A DNA stretch of 64,000 nucleotides from NCBI RefSeq assembly GCF_002022445.1, contig NZ_MUYE01000001.1, forward strand, positions 744,001 through 808,000, read 5' to 3'. Both the position numbers and the translations under genes were made by a program. This document shows, piece after piece, positions 22,346-31,775 of this stretch (positions are counted from its first letter, which is position 1; each line of letters begins with the position of its first letter). This stretch comes from Bartonella sp. AR 15-3 (lineage in GTDB: Bacteria; Pseudomonadota; Alphaproteobacteria; Rhizobiales; Rhizobiaceae). The notes beneath the pieces are model-generated. The model was not told the origin of the DNA, made no database searches, and worked only from the letters and a program-made list of their open reading frames with translations.

Positions 22346-22374
22346 TTGCGAAGTAAAAGGATCCTCTCTATAAG
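22346..22374 (+). promoter_or_regulatory. Sigma-70-type promoter of tRNA-Glu
   Basis: A TTGCGA -35 box at 22346-22351 and a TATAAG -10 box at 22369-22374 are separated by exactly 17 bases. The mature tRNA begins 16 bases after the -10 box. The GC-richer spacer end and the short leader fit a tRNA promoter. Confidence 0.65.
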
Positions 22375-22389
22375 CCTCATCACTGGACT

Positions 22390-22464
22390 GCGCCCATCGT
22401 CTAGCGGTTAGGACATCGCCCTTTCACGGCGGAAACAGGGGTTCGATTCCCCTTGGGCGTACCA
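22390..22464 (+). tRNA. tRNA-Glu (anticodon TTC)
   Basis: A full cloverleaf is visible. The acceptor arms are GCGCCCA and TGGGCGT (first pair G-U), the D-loop contains AGCGGTTAGGA, and the TTC anticodon lies in the loop CTTTCAC between CGCC and GGCG stems. The T-loop is GTTCGATTCC. The discriminator A and an encoded CCA finish at 22464. The nearest gene downstream is the isolated bep at 22676-24703, pointing toward the tRNA. tRNA 3' ends are common integration sites, but I found no second copy of this 3' end in the window. Confidence 0.95.
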
Positions 22465-22675
22465 GATGCTTTCTTCCTTTAGATAATATATTGATTTTAT
22501 TGATCTTTTTTAAAGGTAAAGGGATAGGGCTTTACGTTTTCCTTTAATAACCATAAATCAAAGTTTCTGTAAAGAAACAATGCGCCTTAGATTATTATAA
22601 TAGAGATAGATACGAACTCTTATATGGATACTTTATAAAAATAACTCATCCATGAATATAAAAAAGTAAAGGCTT

Positions 22676-24703
22676 TTAGAGTTCTATCAGGTTATAGTTC
22701 ATCGCTTTCGGCTCATGCTCTCTGTTTGTTGTTAGCTGACATACTTTATGAGCGTTCTTAACAATTGCTGTAACTTCCCGCGCTCTACTTAGTGATATGC
22801 CTATACTATCAGCCAACTGAACACAACATTCTTCCTTAAGTACTTGACGCTCCCATGATGTAAGGCGATCTTTGACTTTATTCACAAGATCTTTAATCTC
22901 TTCGTGAAGGGAAGGATTGCCATTTAAAGCTTTGATCTGATCTTCTTCAGATAAAGAAAAAATATTTTGCACTGCTTGACTAGGCATTTTTACCATTCGC
23001 TCGCCACGTTCTTGTTGTTCTTTGTGCCCTTTCAGTACTATTTGTCTAGTATAAATTACAGCACTTATATAATCATCCAATGCTTGCTCGAGCTTAAAGT
23101 AATCTATCCTAGCTTGTTTGCGCGCTGGATTGTCGACACCTAATACTGTCACACCTACAAGCTGATATCTTAAAAGACTCACATGCTGCCTGATATGTTG
23201 TTCACCGAGACCTGAATCTACAAGTATCAGATTTATATCATTATCTAACATTTTCGAGCTTCCATAAACACATTTTGATAAAGCTCTGATTTTTCGTGTA
23301 ATCCCTTGGATGGAGCCATATTTTTCAATTCTTGAAATAATTTCTTTTTCCGTCAAAGGGGCTATTCTTGCTTCTGGGATAAGAACATCTTCAGCAATTG
23401 CTTTGGACCTTGGAACTGTAAGAGTAATCCTATCACCAAGCTTCAATGTCTTTAGTGTTCCTGGTGCAATATCATCTTTTTTGCATAAAACATACTGATC
23501 ATCTATCATAAGCATAACAGCATCTCCGCTATAACCTTTACAGAGACCCGTATAAGGAAAACCTGCTTTTGCTGCTACAACAAACTTATCTTTGATATCT
23601 ATGGACATATTTTCATATCGTATGAATTCCTTTAAAATATTTACTTTTTCTGGATTAGAGATATCTTCAAAAAGATCGTGTATAATAGCTTTATCACCTC
23701 TAGTAGGTAATAATGCGGCATAGCGAGCATATTGCCAACGTTTCTTTGTTATAACTGAGAAGTCAAGTCTATGCCCTGCGGCCTCTGCCATTTTTTCAAA
23801 AAATATACGTTGTACACATCCATTTCCACTACAGAAAGGATATATACTATAAAAGTGAGAAAATATTGTTGATGCTTTACGAACAAATTCTTCACGTGAT
23901 AAATCTTTCAAACTATTTTTTTCGGCAAGTATTCGGTCAATTTCCTTTAAACCGTTTGTAATTTTATCACTGCCTATAGAGCAACCCAGATCGGGTATTG
24001 TTATTGTTGTATCTAGCTTAACTGTACCATCCGAAAATGTAAATGGAAGCTCCCGGGTATAACCAGCCCATTCAAATGTATTCTCAAACAAGCGCTTATG
24101 AAGATATTTTAGATAAGAAGAATCAAATTTTTCTGGCAGTGGCTCTTCTTTCAGATTAACACTCGCTTGTATTACATCATGCGCACATCTTTCCTGAAAA
24201 TCTATACCACGCAATTCATATTTATTTTTTATCGTTAAACTATTAGAATAGGTATAAGCATTTAAATAGGCATAACCATTTAAAACATCATCCATTGGAA
24301 TCTTAGATTTCTCCAGTGAAGAATCTATAAAAGACAAATCCCTAAGGAATAAATCTCTCAAGAAAAAATCCCTAAGTGTAAAATCATCAGATTTAGATGA
24401 AGAATATCTGCGTAAAAAATCATTAGCAGCATATTTTCTTATAGTTGCGAATTTTTCAGGGGAGATATCAAGCCCATAAACCATATACATATTGATTCTT
24501 GCATCAATCATTCTAAGAAGCTCTTCTGGTGCTTTTCGAAAAATTTCTATATGCGTTGTTTCTACACCGTCCCCATTGTCTATATCAACCATTTCATTGA
24601 ACTTTTGTTCTTCCTTTAACAAAAAAGATATAAAATTACGAGTTGATTTCTTTTGTATGTGTTTCTTTAATTTCAATAAGCTTTGATAAATATTATTAAT
24701 CAT
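22676..24703 (-). CDS. Bep effector, Fic-BID, with degenerate Fic motif and long N-terminal extension
   Basis: This 675-residue protein has three parts. The N-terminal extension (about 1-155) includes a segment around residues 58-100 that resembles a VbhA-type antitoxin, but with Met-Tyr-Met-Val-Tyr-Gly (72-77) where the inhibitory (S/T)xxxEG should be. Near residue 110 it has short LRD repeats. The Fic domain (about 160-360) starts at YTYSNSLTIKNKY. Its catalytic loop reads YPFCSGNGCVQR (from residue 288), so the catalytic His is Tyr and the phosphate-binding Arg is Cys. The C-terminal half carries an OB-like linker and a BID domain, the signal for VirD4-dependent secretion. AMPylation by this protein is therefore unlikely. 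It stands alone next to tRNA-Glu, 18 kb from the main T4SS island. Confidence 0.85.
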   Translation of the reverse strand: MINNIYQSLLKLKKHIQKKSTRNFISFLLKEEQKFNEMVDIDNGDGVETTHIEIFRKAPEELLRMIDARINMYMVYGLDISPEKFATIRKYAANDFLRRYSSSKSDDFTLRDFFLRDLFLRDLSFIDSSLEKSKIPMDDVLNGYAYLNAYTYSNSLTIKNKYELRGIDFQERCAHDVIQASVNLKEEPLPEKFDSSYLKYLHKRLFENTFEWAGYTRELPFTFSDGTVKLDTTITIPDLGCSIGSDKITNGLKEIDRILAEKNSLKDLSREEFVRKASTIFSHFYSIYPFCSGNGCVQRIFFEKMAEAAGHRLDFSVITKKRWQYARYAALLPTRGDKAIIHDLFEDISNPEKVNILKEFIRYENMSIDIKDKFVVAAKAGFPYTGLCKGYSGDAVMLMIDDQYVLCKKDDIAPGTLKTLKLGDRITLTVPRSKAIAEDVLIPEARIAPLTEKEIISRIEKYGSIQGITRKIRALSKCVYGSSKMLDNDINLILVDSGLGEQHIRQHVSLLRYQLVGVTVLGVDNPARKQARIDYFKLEQALDDYISAVIYTRQIVLKGHKEQQERGERMVKMPSQAVQNIFSLSEEDQIKALNGNPSLHEEIKDLVNKVKDRLTSWERQVLKEECCVQLADSIGISLSRAREVTAIVKNAHKVCQLTTNREHEPKAMNYNLIEL

Positions 24704-25199
24704 TTTTAACAGGTAAAAAATATAAACTTTTAATATTTACATTACTTTTTTTATTATTATCAATATGGCTTTTTTTATGATAAAAAATATTATTATATAT
24801 TTATCAAAGCTTATTGATATGAAAGTTAAACTATAAAAAAAAGCCACAAAAAGGTCAAGAATAGTGAAGAAAAAACAAAACCAATAAACTATAAAATTCT
24901 GACTTTGACGATGAGGTATTTATTTTATTATTTTTTATCTTGAGTATAAATTAACATTCTTTGTAAATTTTTTATAACCAAACTTGTTATATGAAAATTT
25001 CAGTTGTGATAAAACAATCAGCATTCCTAATGTGTATTGTTAGATACTAGAAGGTAAACATAATGCTCGTAGTAGTTCATATTTATACTACTACAAAGAG
25101 TCTCTAATTGTATAATAACTAATTAAAAATTTTAGTTTAGCTAATGCAATCTCTAATAATAAAACAAAGAAATTGATATAAATAAATTTTTTATTTTAT
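24704..25199. other. AT-rich gene-free stretch upstream of the isolated bep
   Basis: These 496 bases lie upstream of the bep and downstream of the next minus-strand ORF. No credible gene, tRNA or strong hairpin is seen. They should contain the bep promoter, but I cannot pick one boundary. Confidence 0.5.
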
Positions 25200-25847
25200 T
25201 TAATAAATAATAGAAAAACGAAGAGATCCTATGGCTCCAGTAAATATTTGCTTACCTTCCTGTTGAAATTTTTGAATTAATTGCTCATCAACCACACGAC
25301 GATCCCACATTGTGCCAAACACATGACCTTGTTTCCAATTAACTGATTTTCCAATAAGATTTTCTATATCTGATTGATTATATATTCTAGCAGTATCACG
25401 TTCTAGAGCTGTAAACAAAGCTTGTGGTCCTCCAAGCAATTTCCCTTCTCTTGCTAAAGAATGTATAAGATCTTTCAATTGACTACTGTCCATTACCAAA
25501 GGAACATAAACCTGAAAACGACCACTTGGAACACCATCATAATCTTGAAATTGTGATGCATCAGCTTCAATTAAAGTATCCCATAAAGAAAGAGAATGAG
25601 TACTATCAATTAAAGAAGGCAAGATTTCTGTAAATTGAACTTTACTATCAGAATTATCGGAAAACTCTTGAAAAGATGATAATGTATCATACAAAATCGA
25701 AGGAATAATATTTTTACTACTAATGTGCACAGATGGCACTTGAATAGTATCCTTAATCATCTCATTGAAATTCTGCTCTTTCTGTGAGCTATATTTTTGG
25801 TAACCATCAATTCTTGGACTTATCTGAAATGAAACAACAGAAACCAT
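25200..25847 (-). CDS. Hypothetical protein
   Basis: This 215-residue soluble protein has no signal peptide or membrane helix and I do not recognise its family. The first half is Ser-rich and polar. The C-terminal half (about 105-215) looks like a folded domain, with GGPQALFTALERDTARIYN, VFGTMWDRRV and a hydrophobic C-terminus. It lies between an isolated T4SS effector and icd, so it may belong to the same acquired segment, but it has no BID domain or Fic motif. A well-spaced start with little overlap from other frames supports it being real. Confidence 0.6.
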   Translation of the reverse strand: MVSVVSFQISPRIDGYQKYSSQKEQNFNEMIKDTIQVPSVHISSKNIIPSILYDTLSSFQEFSDNSDSKVQFTEILPSLIDSTHSLSLWDTLIEADASQFQDYDGVPSGRFQVYVPLVMDSSQLKDLIHSLAREGKLLGGPQALFTALERDTARIYNQSDIENLIGKSVNWKQGHVFGTMWDRRVVDEQLIQKFQQEGKQIFTGAIGSLRFSIIY

Positions 25848-26036
25848 TGTCTTCCCCCACTGAAATGATGCAGCTCAATACCTTATGTGTTTAATATAAC
25901 ACAGATAAAAAAACTTTAAAATAAAAACTTAGTTATACATGCAAAAAGCTTTTTCTGGATTTCTGTTTTTAATTTCCATCATGGATCTGAAAATGCTATA
26001 GAAAAAAATATTGTTTAAATAAAAAAAGGATTCCTA

Positions 26037-27251
26037 ATGGCAAAGATTAAAGTGACAAATCCCATTGTCGAGATTGACGGCGATGAAATGACTCGTATTA
26101 TCTGGAAATATATTAAAGATAAGCTCATTCATCCCTATCTTGATATTGATCTTAAATATTATGATCTTTCCATTGAAAATAGAGAAGCAACCAACGATCA
26201 AATAACAATTGATTCTGCTCATGCTATCAAACAATATGGGGTTGGTGTGAAATGCGCAACCATTACTCCTGATGAAGCACGCGTTAAAGAATTTAACTTA
26301 ACAAAAATGTGGAAGTCACCAAATGGAACAATTCGCAATATTTTGGGAGGTGTGATTTTTCGTGAGCCTATTATCTGTAAAAATATTCCACGTCTCGTTC
26401 CAGGTTGGACAAAACCAATTATTGTCGGGCGTCATGCCTTTGGTGATCAATATAAAGCAACGGATTTCAAATTTCCGAGTAAAGGAAAATTAAGTATCAA
26501 GTTTGTTGGTGATGATGGTCAGATTATCGAACACGATGTCTTTAATGCTCCAAGTGCAGGGGTTGTAATGGCGATGTATAATCTTGATGAATCAATCCGC
26601 GACTTTGCCCGCGCGTCCTTTCATTACGGCCTTCAACGCAATGTCCCTGTATACCTTTCGACAAAGAATACTATTTTGAAAGCCTATGATGGTCGCTTTA
26701 AAGATATCTTTCAAGAAGTATTTGACGCAGAATTTAAAACCGAATTTGAAAATCGTAAATTATATTACGAGCATCGTCTTATCGATGACATGGTAGCTTC
26801 TGCACTTAAATGGTCAGGTGGTTATGTTTGGGCGTGTAAAAATTATGATGGTGATGTTCAATCAGATATCGTTGCTCAAGGATTTGGTTCTCTCGGTCTT
26901 ATGACTTCTGTTCTCATGACACCAGACGGTAAAATTGTTGAAGCAGAAGCTGCACATGGCACAGTAACTCGTCATTACCGTCAGCATCAAAAAAATAAAG
27001 AAACATCAACAAATTCTATTGCTTCCATTTTTGCTTGGACACGCGGACTAATGCATCGTGCCAAGCTTGATAATAATGAAAAATTAAAAAATTTTGCTAC
27101 TATATTGGAAAGAGTCTGTATTAATACTGTTGAAGAAGGTTTCATGACAAAAGATCTCGCTATTTTAATCGGTCCCGAAAAAAAATGGTTATCTACAACA
27201 GGATTTCTTGATAAAATTGATGAAAACCTAAAAAAAGAAATGACTCACTAA
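26037..27251 (+). CDS. icd: Isocitrate dehydrogenase (NADP+)
   Basis: Icd oxidatively decarboxylates isocitrate to 2-oxoglutarate in the TCA cycle. The 404-residue length and sequence match the eukaryote-like homodimeric NADP type (type II) found in alphaproteobacteria. It opens [19 protein letters not shown] and carries the substrate motif [12 protein letters not shown] (about 93-104). Metal and cofactor residues lie in [21 protein letters not shown] and [18 protein letters not shown] precedes the ATG at a good distance. A strong terminator hairpin follows directly. Confidence 0.97.
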   Translation: MAKIKVTNPIVEIDGDEMTRIIWKYIKDKLIHPYLDIDLKYYDLSIENREATNDQITIDSAHAIKQYGVGVKCATITPDEARVKEFNLTKMWKSPNGTIRNILGGVIFREPIICKNIPRLVPGWTKPIIVGRHAFGDQYKATDFKFPSKGKLSIKFVGDDGQIIEHDVFNAPSAGVVMAMYNLDESIRDFARASFHYGLQRNVPVYLSTKNTILKAYDGRFKDIFQEVFDAEFKTEFENRKLYYEHRLIDDMVASALKWSGGYVWACKNYDGDVQSDIVAQGFGSLGLMTSVLMTPDGKIVEAEAAHGTVTRHYRQHQKNKETSTNSIASIFAWTRGLMHRAKLDNNEKLKNFATILERVCINTVEEGFMTKDLAILIGPEKKWLSTTGFLDKIDENLKKEMTH

Positions 27252-27261
27252 TATCATTACA

Positions 27262-27300
27262 AACTCAAAGCTTTCTAAATGGAAAGCTTTGAGTTTTCTT
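27262..27300 (+). terminator. Rho-independent terminator of icd
   Basis: A perfect 14-bp stem (27262-27275 with 27282-27295) closes a 6-base loop and is followed by TTCTTC. It begins 11 bases after the icd stop codon. The stem is symmetric and has A residues on its left side, so it could also serve minus-strand transcripts. Confidence 0.85.
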
Positions 27301-27483
27301 CTATAAATCGTTAAATTGTTTAATACACATTTTATGACACGCTCTAATAGAAGTCTCTTTATATGTATAAAAACACTTTTTATTATCTTTGTTGTATTAT
27401 TTTCTAACGAGGTCACTACTATGCTGCTCTCTTTTGATTATTCTTACGCTTTATAAAAAACTAAAATAGCTTTAAAAACCTCT

Positions 27484-28672
27484 TTACTTACTCAGAAAAT
27501 ATTGATTATATTTTTCTATGTACCATAAAAAACAGAAAATCAACAATCCACACAAAGTTAAAATACCTCCAAGGATAGCCGTATATTCGTAACTATAGCC
27601 TAATTTCAAAACACATGCTCCCAATTCCGCACCAAGAGCATTAGCAATATTAAAAGCAGATTGCATCAAAGCGCTTGCTAACATCTGTGCAGATCCAGCA
27701 ATATCCATGATTTTCGTTTGTATAGAAGGCATAGATGCAAAAGAAGTCCCAATAAGAAAACATCCTAATGCTGCTGTTAGTGGAGTATATGATAAGAGAA
27801 AAAAAAGAAAAAAAATAAATGTGCTCCAAAGCATACCAAAAAATATCGTTGCTGAAGAACCAATCTTAACCGCGAATTTAGGACCTAAAATATTACCCAC
27901 AACCATTCCCAATCCCATCAACGGCATAATAAATGGTACCCATTCAAGAGAAACATTAGAAACATAAAGCAATGTTGACTTAATATATGTAAACACAGAA
28001 AATAATCCTGATGCACCAATTGAAACCATAGCTAAAAGGAACCATACTTCCTTTTTCTTTAATGCGCTTAATTCGTTAAAATGCTTGTTTTGGCAATGTT
28101 AGAAACAGGAGGTAAAAATTTCCAAATAAGAAAACAACACACCAAAGAAACAATACCTACAAAAAAAAATGCAACCTGCCACCCAATAAATTGGCCGATC
28201 CAAGTTGCACTTGGTGCTCCAATAACTGTTGCAATTGTCAAACCAAGCATAACACTGCAACAGCTTTTGATCTTTCATTTCTTTCTACCATAAAAGATGC
28301 AACCATAGTCGCAATACCGAAATAAATGCCATGTGGAAGACCGCTAATAAATCGTAAGATCACTAATACATTAAAATCAGAAAAAAATGCGCTAACAATA
28401 TTTGCCAAAGCATAACAAAACATCAATCCTATCAAAACAGCCTTATGTGGCAGCTTAGCTGTTACAACAGCTAAAATAGGTGCTCCAATCACAACTCCCA
28501 AAGCATAAGAAGAAATATATTGTCCCGCTATAGCAATACTAATATGTGAGCTATGCGCCATCTCTGGTTGTAAACCCATTGCAACAAACTCAGCAGTACC
28601 AATAGCAAAGCTTCCTACTGCAAGAGCTAAAATGCCCAAACGCTTGGTTTTAAAATCAATCCTAAAAGACAT
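27484..28672 (-). pseudogene. MFS transporter, broken by two frameshifts
   Basis: Three consecutive minus-strand reading frames together spell one major-facilitator transporter of about 395 residues. Residues 1-144 (28672 to 28238) hold the first helices and end at VERNERSKAVAVLCLV. A second frame (28250-28068) continues with MLGLTIATVIGAPSATWIGQ. A third (before 28029 to 27484) continues ELSALKKKEVWFLLAMVS and runs to the natural end. Breaks are near 28245 and near 28075. The family resembles AraJ-like sugar or drug efflux permeases. Two independent frame changes make a sequencing error less likely, so I call it a decaying pseudogene. Confidence 0.85.
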
Positions 28673-29127
28673 TAAAAAATTTTATCCTTAGAAAATCTAT
28701 ATCTTATTATTTTTATATTTTGAATACTATTTTATTAAATGTGCTATAAAATGAGCAAATAATACGTTTTAAATATCAAAAAGCAATTTTTAAAAACAAA
28801 AGATATACAGCTTCCACGTTGTACTTTTATGATATTTCATAAAAATAAACACAAAGCATTTTAAAAAGATAATTTTCATACTTCTTTAAGGATTTACTAA
28901 CTTAGAATTAACATTGTTAATTTAGATAGTTATTAGAAACAGAAATAAGCTGCTTCTCTCCGGATCAGGTAGTGCGTACCGGAGCAATACTTTTTGTTCA
29001 ACAGGGAATACCATAGAGGAATAAATAATATTATCTGTATATCTACTTAGAGTAGTGCATCTATATTCTCTGAAAGAGCTATCTGAACGTTTTTTATTGT
29101 ATTAACAAAGCTTTCTTTACAAACAAT
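28673..29127. other. Gene-free stretch with a GC-rich hairpin
   Basis: These 455 bases lie between the tgt stop and the MFS pseudogene start. No credible ORF is present. One feature stands out: CTCCGG at 28958-28963 pairs with CCGGAG at 28979-28984 around a 15-base loop, in an otherwise AT-rich setting. The T-run after it is weak (ACTTTTTG), so it could be an imperfect terminator, a protein-binding site, or part of a small RNA. Confidence 0.4.
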
Positions 29128-30246
29128 CTATCGCCCTTGCATCCACAAGGCTACAGTATCAGAGCAAAAGTCAGCATAACGTCCTGCTTTAATAGCGTCA
29201 CGGATACCTTGCATTAGCTGCTGATAATAAAAAAGGTTATTCCAAGTTAATAACATGCCTCCAAGAGATTCACCAGATTTGATTAAATGATGCAAATAAG
29301 CACAACTATAATCACGTGCAGCAGAGCAAGGTGATTGTGAATCAAGAGGATTTGGATCTTCTGCATAACGTGCATTTCGCAAATTAATTTTTCCAAAACG
29401 AGTAAAAGCTAAACCATGACGCCCTGCACGCGTTGGCATAACGCAATCAAACATATCTACTCCTCGAGCTACACTTTTTAAGATATCATCTGGTGTCCCT
29501 ACTCCCATGAGATAGCGCGGCTTGTCCTCCGGCAAAATTGAACAAGTAACATCTAGGACAGCTGTCATAACATCCTGAGGTTCACCAACCGCAAGACCTC
29601 CAATGGCATAGCCTTTCAAATCCATTTCTTTTAATGCTTGAGCAGAGCGTTCACGCAATTTCATATTATCTCCGCCTTGAACAATACCAAAAATTGCTTT
29701 TTCTGGTTGAGTGCCAAAAACTTTTTTACAACGCTCTGCCCAACGCAATGAAAGTTCCATAGCAGCTTCTATTTCTCTCTCTGATGCCGGTAATGCAATA
29801 CACTGGTCAAGTTGCATTTGAATATCAGAATCAAGAAGACCTTGGATTTCGATAGAACGCTCTGGACTCATTTCATAATATGCCCCATTAATATGAGAGC
29901 GAAAAATAACGCCCTGCTCTGTAATTTTACATATCCCTGAAAGAGACATAACCTGAAAACCACCAGAATCCGTTAAAATAGGCCCAGACCAACGAACAAA
30001 TTCGTGTACCCCCCCTAAACGAGCAATACGCTCAGCTCCTGGTCGTAACATTAATTGATAAGTATTGCCCAAAATAATATCTGCACCAAGAGCATGCAAC
30101 TGATCCATATACATAGCCTTAACGGTTCCAGCCGTCCCAACTGGCATAAATGCAGGTGTGCGAATACGTCCTCGTCCCGTTATAATTTCACCTTGACGAG
30201 CACATCCATCTTGAGAATTTTTTTTATAGTGAAATGCTTTTATCAT
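29128..30246 (-). CDS. tgt: Queuine tRNA-ribosyltransferase
   Basis: Tgt exchanges guanine 34 of tRNAs for Asp, Asn, His and Tyr with a queuine precursor. The 372 residues are normal length. The catalytic and substrate motifs are present: TDSGGFQVMSL near residue 91, GGLAVGEP near 216, and GVDMFDCVMPTRAGRHG around 263-279. The zinc region is odd. Where the family usually has CxCxxC before YSRAYLHH, this protein reads SPCSAARDYSCAYLHH, leaving one of three expected Cys ligands. In related genomes queA often lies just upstream, but here a 398-base gap is found. Confidence 0.95.
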   Translation of the reverse strand: MIKAFHYKKNSQDGCARQGEIITGRGRIRTPAFMPVGTAGTVKAMYMDQLHALGADIILGNTYQLMLRPGAERIARLGGVHEFVRWSGPILTDSGGFQVMSLSGICKITEQGVIFRSHINGAYYEMSPERSIEIQGLLDSDIQMQLDQCIALPASEREIEAAMELSLRWAERCKKVFGTQPEKAIFGIVQGGDNMKLRERSAQALKEMDLKGYAIGGLAVGEPQDVMTAVLDVTCSILPEDKPRYLMGVGTPDDILKSVARGVDMFDCVMPTRAGRHGLAFTRFGKINLRNARYAEDPNPLDSQSPCSAARDYSCAYLHHLIKSGESLGGMLLTWNNLFYYQQLMQGIRDAIKAGRYADFCSDTVALWMQGR

Positions 30247-30644
30247 TATTTTATCTTTTTGATCTCAAAAACCCATATTACTCTCAAAATAAAAGCAATC
30301 GCCTCTTTACCGCAGTTATAAATCACGGATCTCTTTTATTCACTAATACTAAAATTAGTCAAAAAAATTAAAGAAAATAAATAAAATCTGCTCTTAAATG
30401 ATCAACAAAATAAAAACAATTATTTAACGCAATAAAAATATTTAACATTTTATGATTCTAGCAGATGTGCTTTCTATTAATTGAAAATCTTATGAAAAAT
30501 GTATTTTCACGTAAATAAGCTAGTCTTTAGTGCAATCTTTTATTTTGAAATCTCAACATTCAAAACTCTTTCTGCATGAAAATACACCTTTTATATGCTG
30601 CTCTCATGCTGTAAAATTGCAAAAAATGTTACGTAACATCTCTA
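30247..30644. other. Gene-free gap between ppiB and tgt
   Basis: These 398 AT-rich bases hold no credible ORF. I looked for a queA remnant in the minus-strand frames because queA commonly sits in this position in related genomes, and saw none. The tgt promoter should be at the left end. Confidence 0.4.
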
Positions 30645-31157
30645 TTATTTGGCATCTGCAACAATTGTAGCTTTAATAATTGCATCTGGATCCATAACAG
30701 GTTCACCACGCTTGATTTTATCAATATTTTCCATCCCTTTAAGCACCTGTCCCCATATGGAATATTGACGATCAAGCCAAGGAGCATCTGCGAGACAAAT
30801 AAAAAACTGCGAATTAGCGGAATTTGGATTCTGGCTACGTGCCATAGAAACTGTACCACGTTTATGAGGAAGATTTGAAAACTCTGCTTTTAAGTCAGGT
30901 TTATCTGAACCACCCATACCAACACGTGATAAATTAAATTTTTCACCATTTTTTTTGCCAAACTGCACATCACCAGTTTGAGCCATGAAATCGTCAATAA
31001 CACGATGGAAGACAACATCATCGTATGCGCCCTCACGCACAAGTTCTTTGATACGTATAACATGGGCGGGAGCTAAATCAGCAAAAAGCTCAATTACTAC
31101 TTTTCCTTTTGTTGTTTCAAGAATTAAAGTATTTTCCGGATTTTTATGCTCGACCAT
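30645..31157 (-). CDS. ppiB: Cytoplasmic peptidyl-prolyl cis-trans isomerase (cyclophilin)
   Basis: Cyclophilins catalyse proline isomerisation during folding. The 170-residue protein has no signal peptide and carries the cyclophilin core: VVFHRVIDDFMAQTGDVQFG (about 48-67), SMARSQNPNSANSQFFIC (about 98-115), and the C-terminal WGQVLKGMENID. It starts 4 bases after the stop of the secreted paralogue ppiA and about 45% of positions agree by eye, so the two are a tandem duplication serving two compartments. Confidence 0.93.
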   Translation of the reverse strand: MVEHKNPENTLILETTKGKVVIELFADLAPAHVIRIKELVREGAYDDVVFHRVIDDFMAQTGDVQFGKKNGEKFNLSRVGMGGSDKPDLKAEFSNLPHKRGTVSMARSQNPNSANSQFFICLADAPWLDRQYSIWGQVLKGMENIDKIKRGEPVMDPDAIIKATIVADAK

Positions 31158-31161
31158 AGTG

Positions 31162-31767
31162 TTATTCCTTTATTTCTACTTTCACTTTTTTCTCAACTTG
31201 CAAATAGGCAGCATAAATAACATCAGGGTCTGTTACAGACCCATTATTGTCTACGGTTCCTTTTTTAATTTTATCAACAAATTCCATTCCTTTTACAACT
31301 TCTCCAACAACAGTGTACTGACTGTTTAAGAAAGTAGCATCCTCAAAACAAATAAAAAATTGAGAATTTGCTGAATGTAGATCTTGCGAACGAGCCATAC
31401 CAACAGTAGCACGCTTAAAAGGTTGTTTTGAAAATTCTGCCGGTAAATTAGAATAGTTTGAACCACCCTTACCAACATTTTTGAGATCAAAATCAACACT
31501 ATCTTTTTTTCCAAATTTTACATCACCAGTCTGTGCCATAAAACCGGGAATAACGCGATGAAATACAACATTATTATAAGCACCTTCTTCTGTTAATTTC
31601 TTAATTCGAGCAACATGTTTTGGTGCAAGATCTGGACGCAGTTGAATAATGACATCACCATTTTTAAGAGATAAAACAAGAATATTATGATCATCTGCAG
31701 CAGCACTAAATGAAAATAAGTAAAAAATACATGTTAAAACAGTAAAAACTCTAAAAAACACAATCAT
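31162..31767 (-). CDS. ppiA: Periplasmic peptidyl-prolyl cis-trans isomerase (cyclophilin)
   Basis: This 201-residue cyclophilin has an N-terminal signal peptide of about 24 residues (FFRVFTVLTCIFYLFSFSAAA then DDHN), which places it in the periplasm. The core repeats the family motifs VVFHRVIPGFMAQTGDVKFG and GMARSQDLHSANSQFFICF. The C-terminal tail is Lys-rich. It lies 8 bases after coaD and 4 bases before ppiB, so coaD, ppiA and ppiB form one transcription unit, probably continuing from gyrA. Confidence 0.93.
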   Translation of the reverse strand: MIVFFRVFTVLTCIFYLFSFSAAADDHNILVLSLKNGDVIIQLRPDLAPKHVARIKKLTEEGAYNNVVFHRVIPGFMAQTGDVKFGKKDSVDFDLKNVGKGGSNYSNLPAEFSKQPFKRATVGMARSQDLHSANSQFFICFEDATFLNSQYTVVGEVVKGMEFVDKIKKGTVDNNGSVTDPDVIYAAYLQVEKKVKVEIKE

Positions 31768-31775
31768 TCTTTCCT

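Noticed and set aside
22465..26036. Second copy of the tRNA-Glu 3' end as an attachment site
   Set aside because: Reading through the region I found no repeat of the T-arm and acceptor end, so integration at the tRNA stays unproven.
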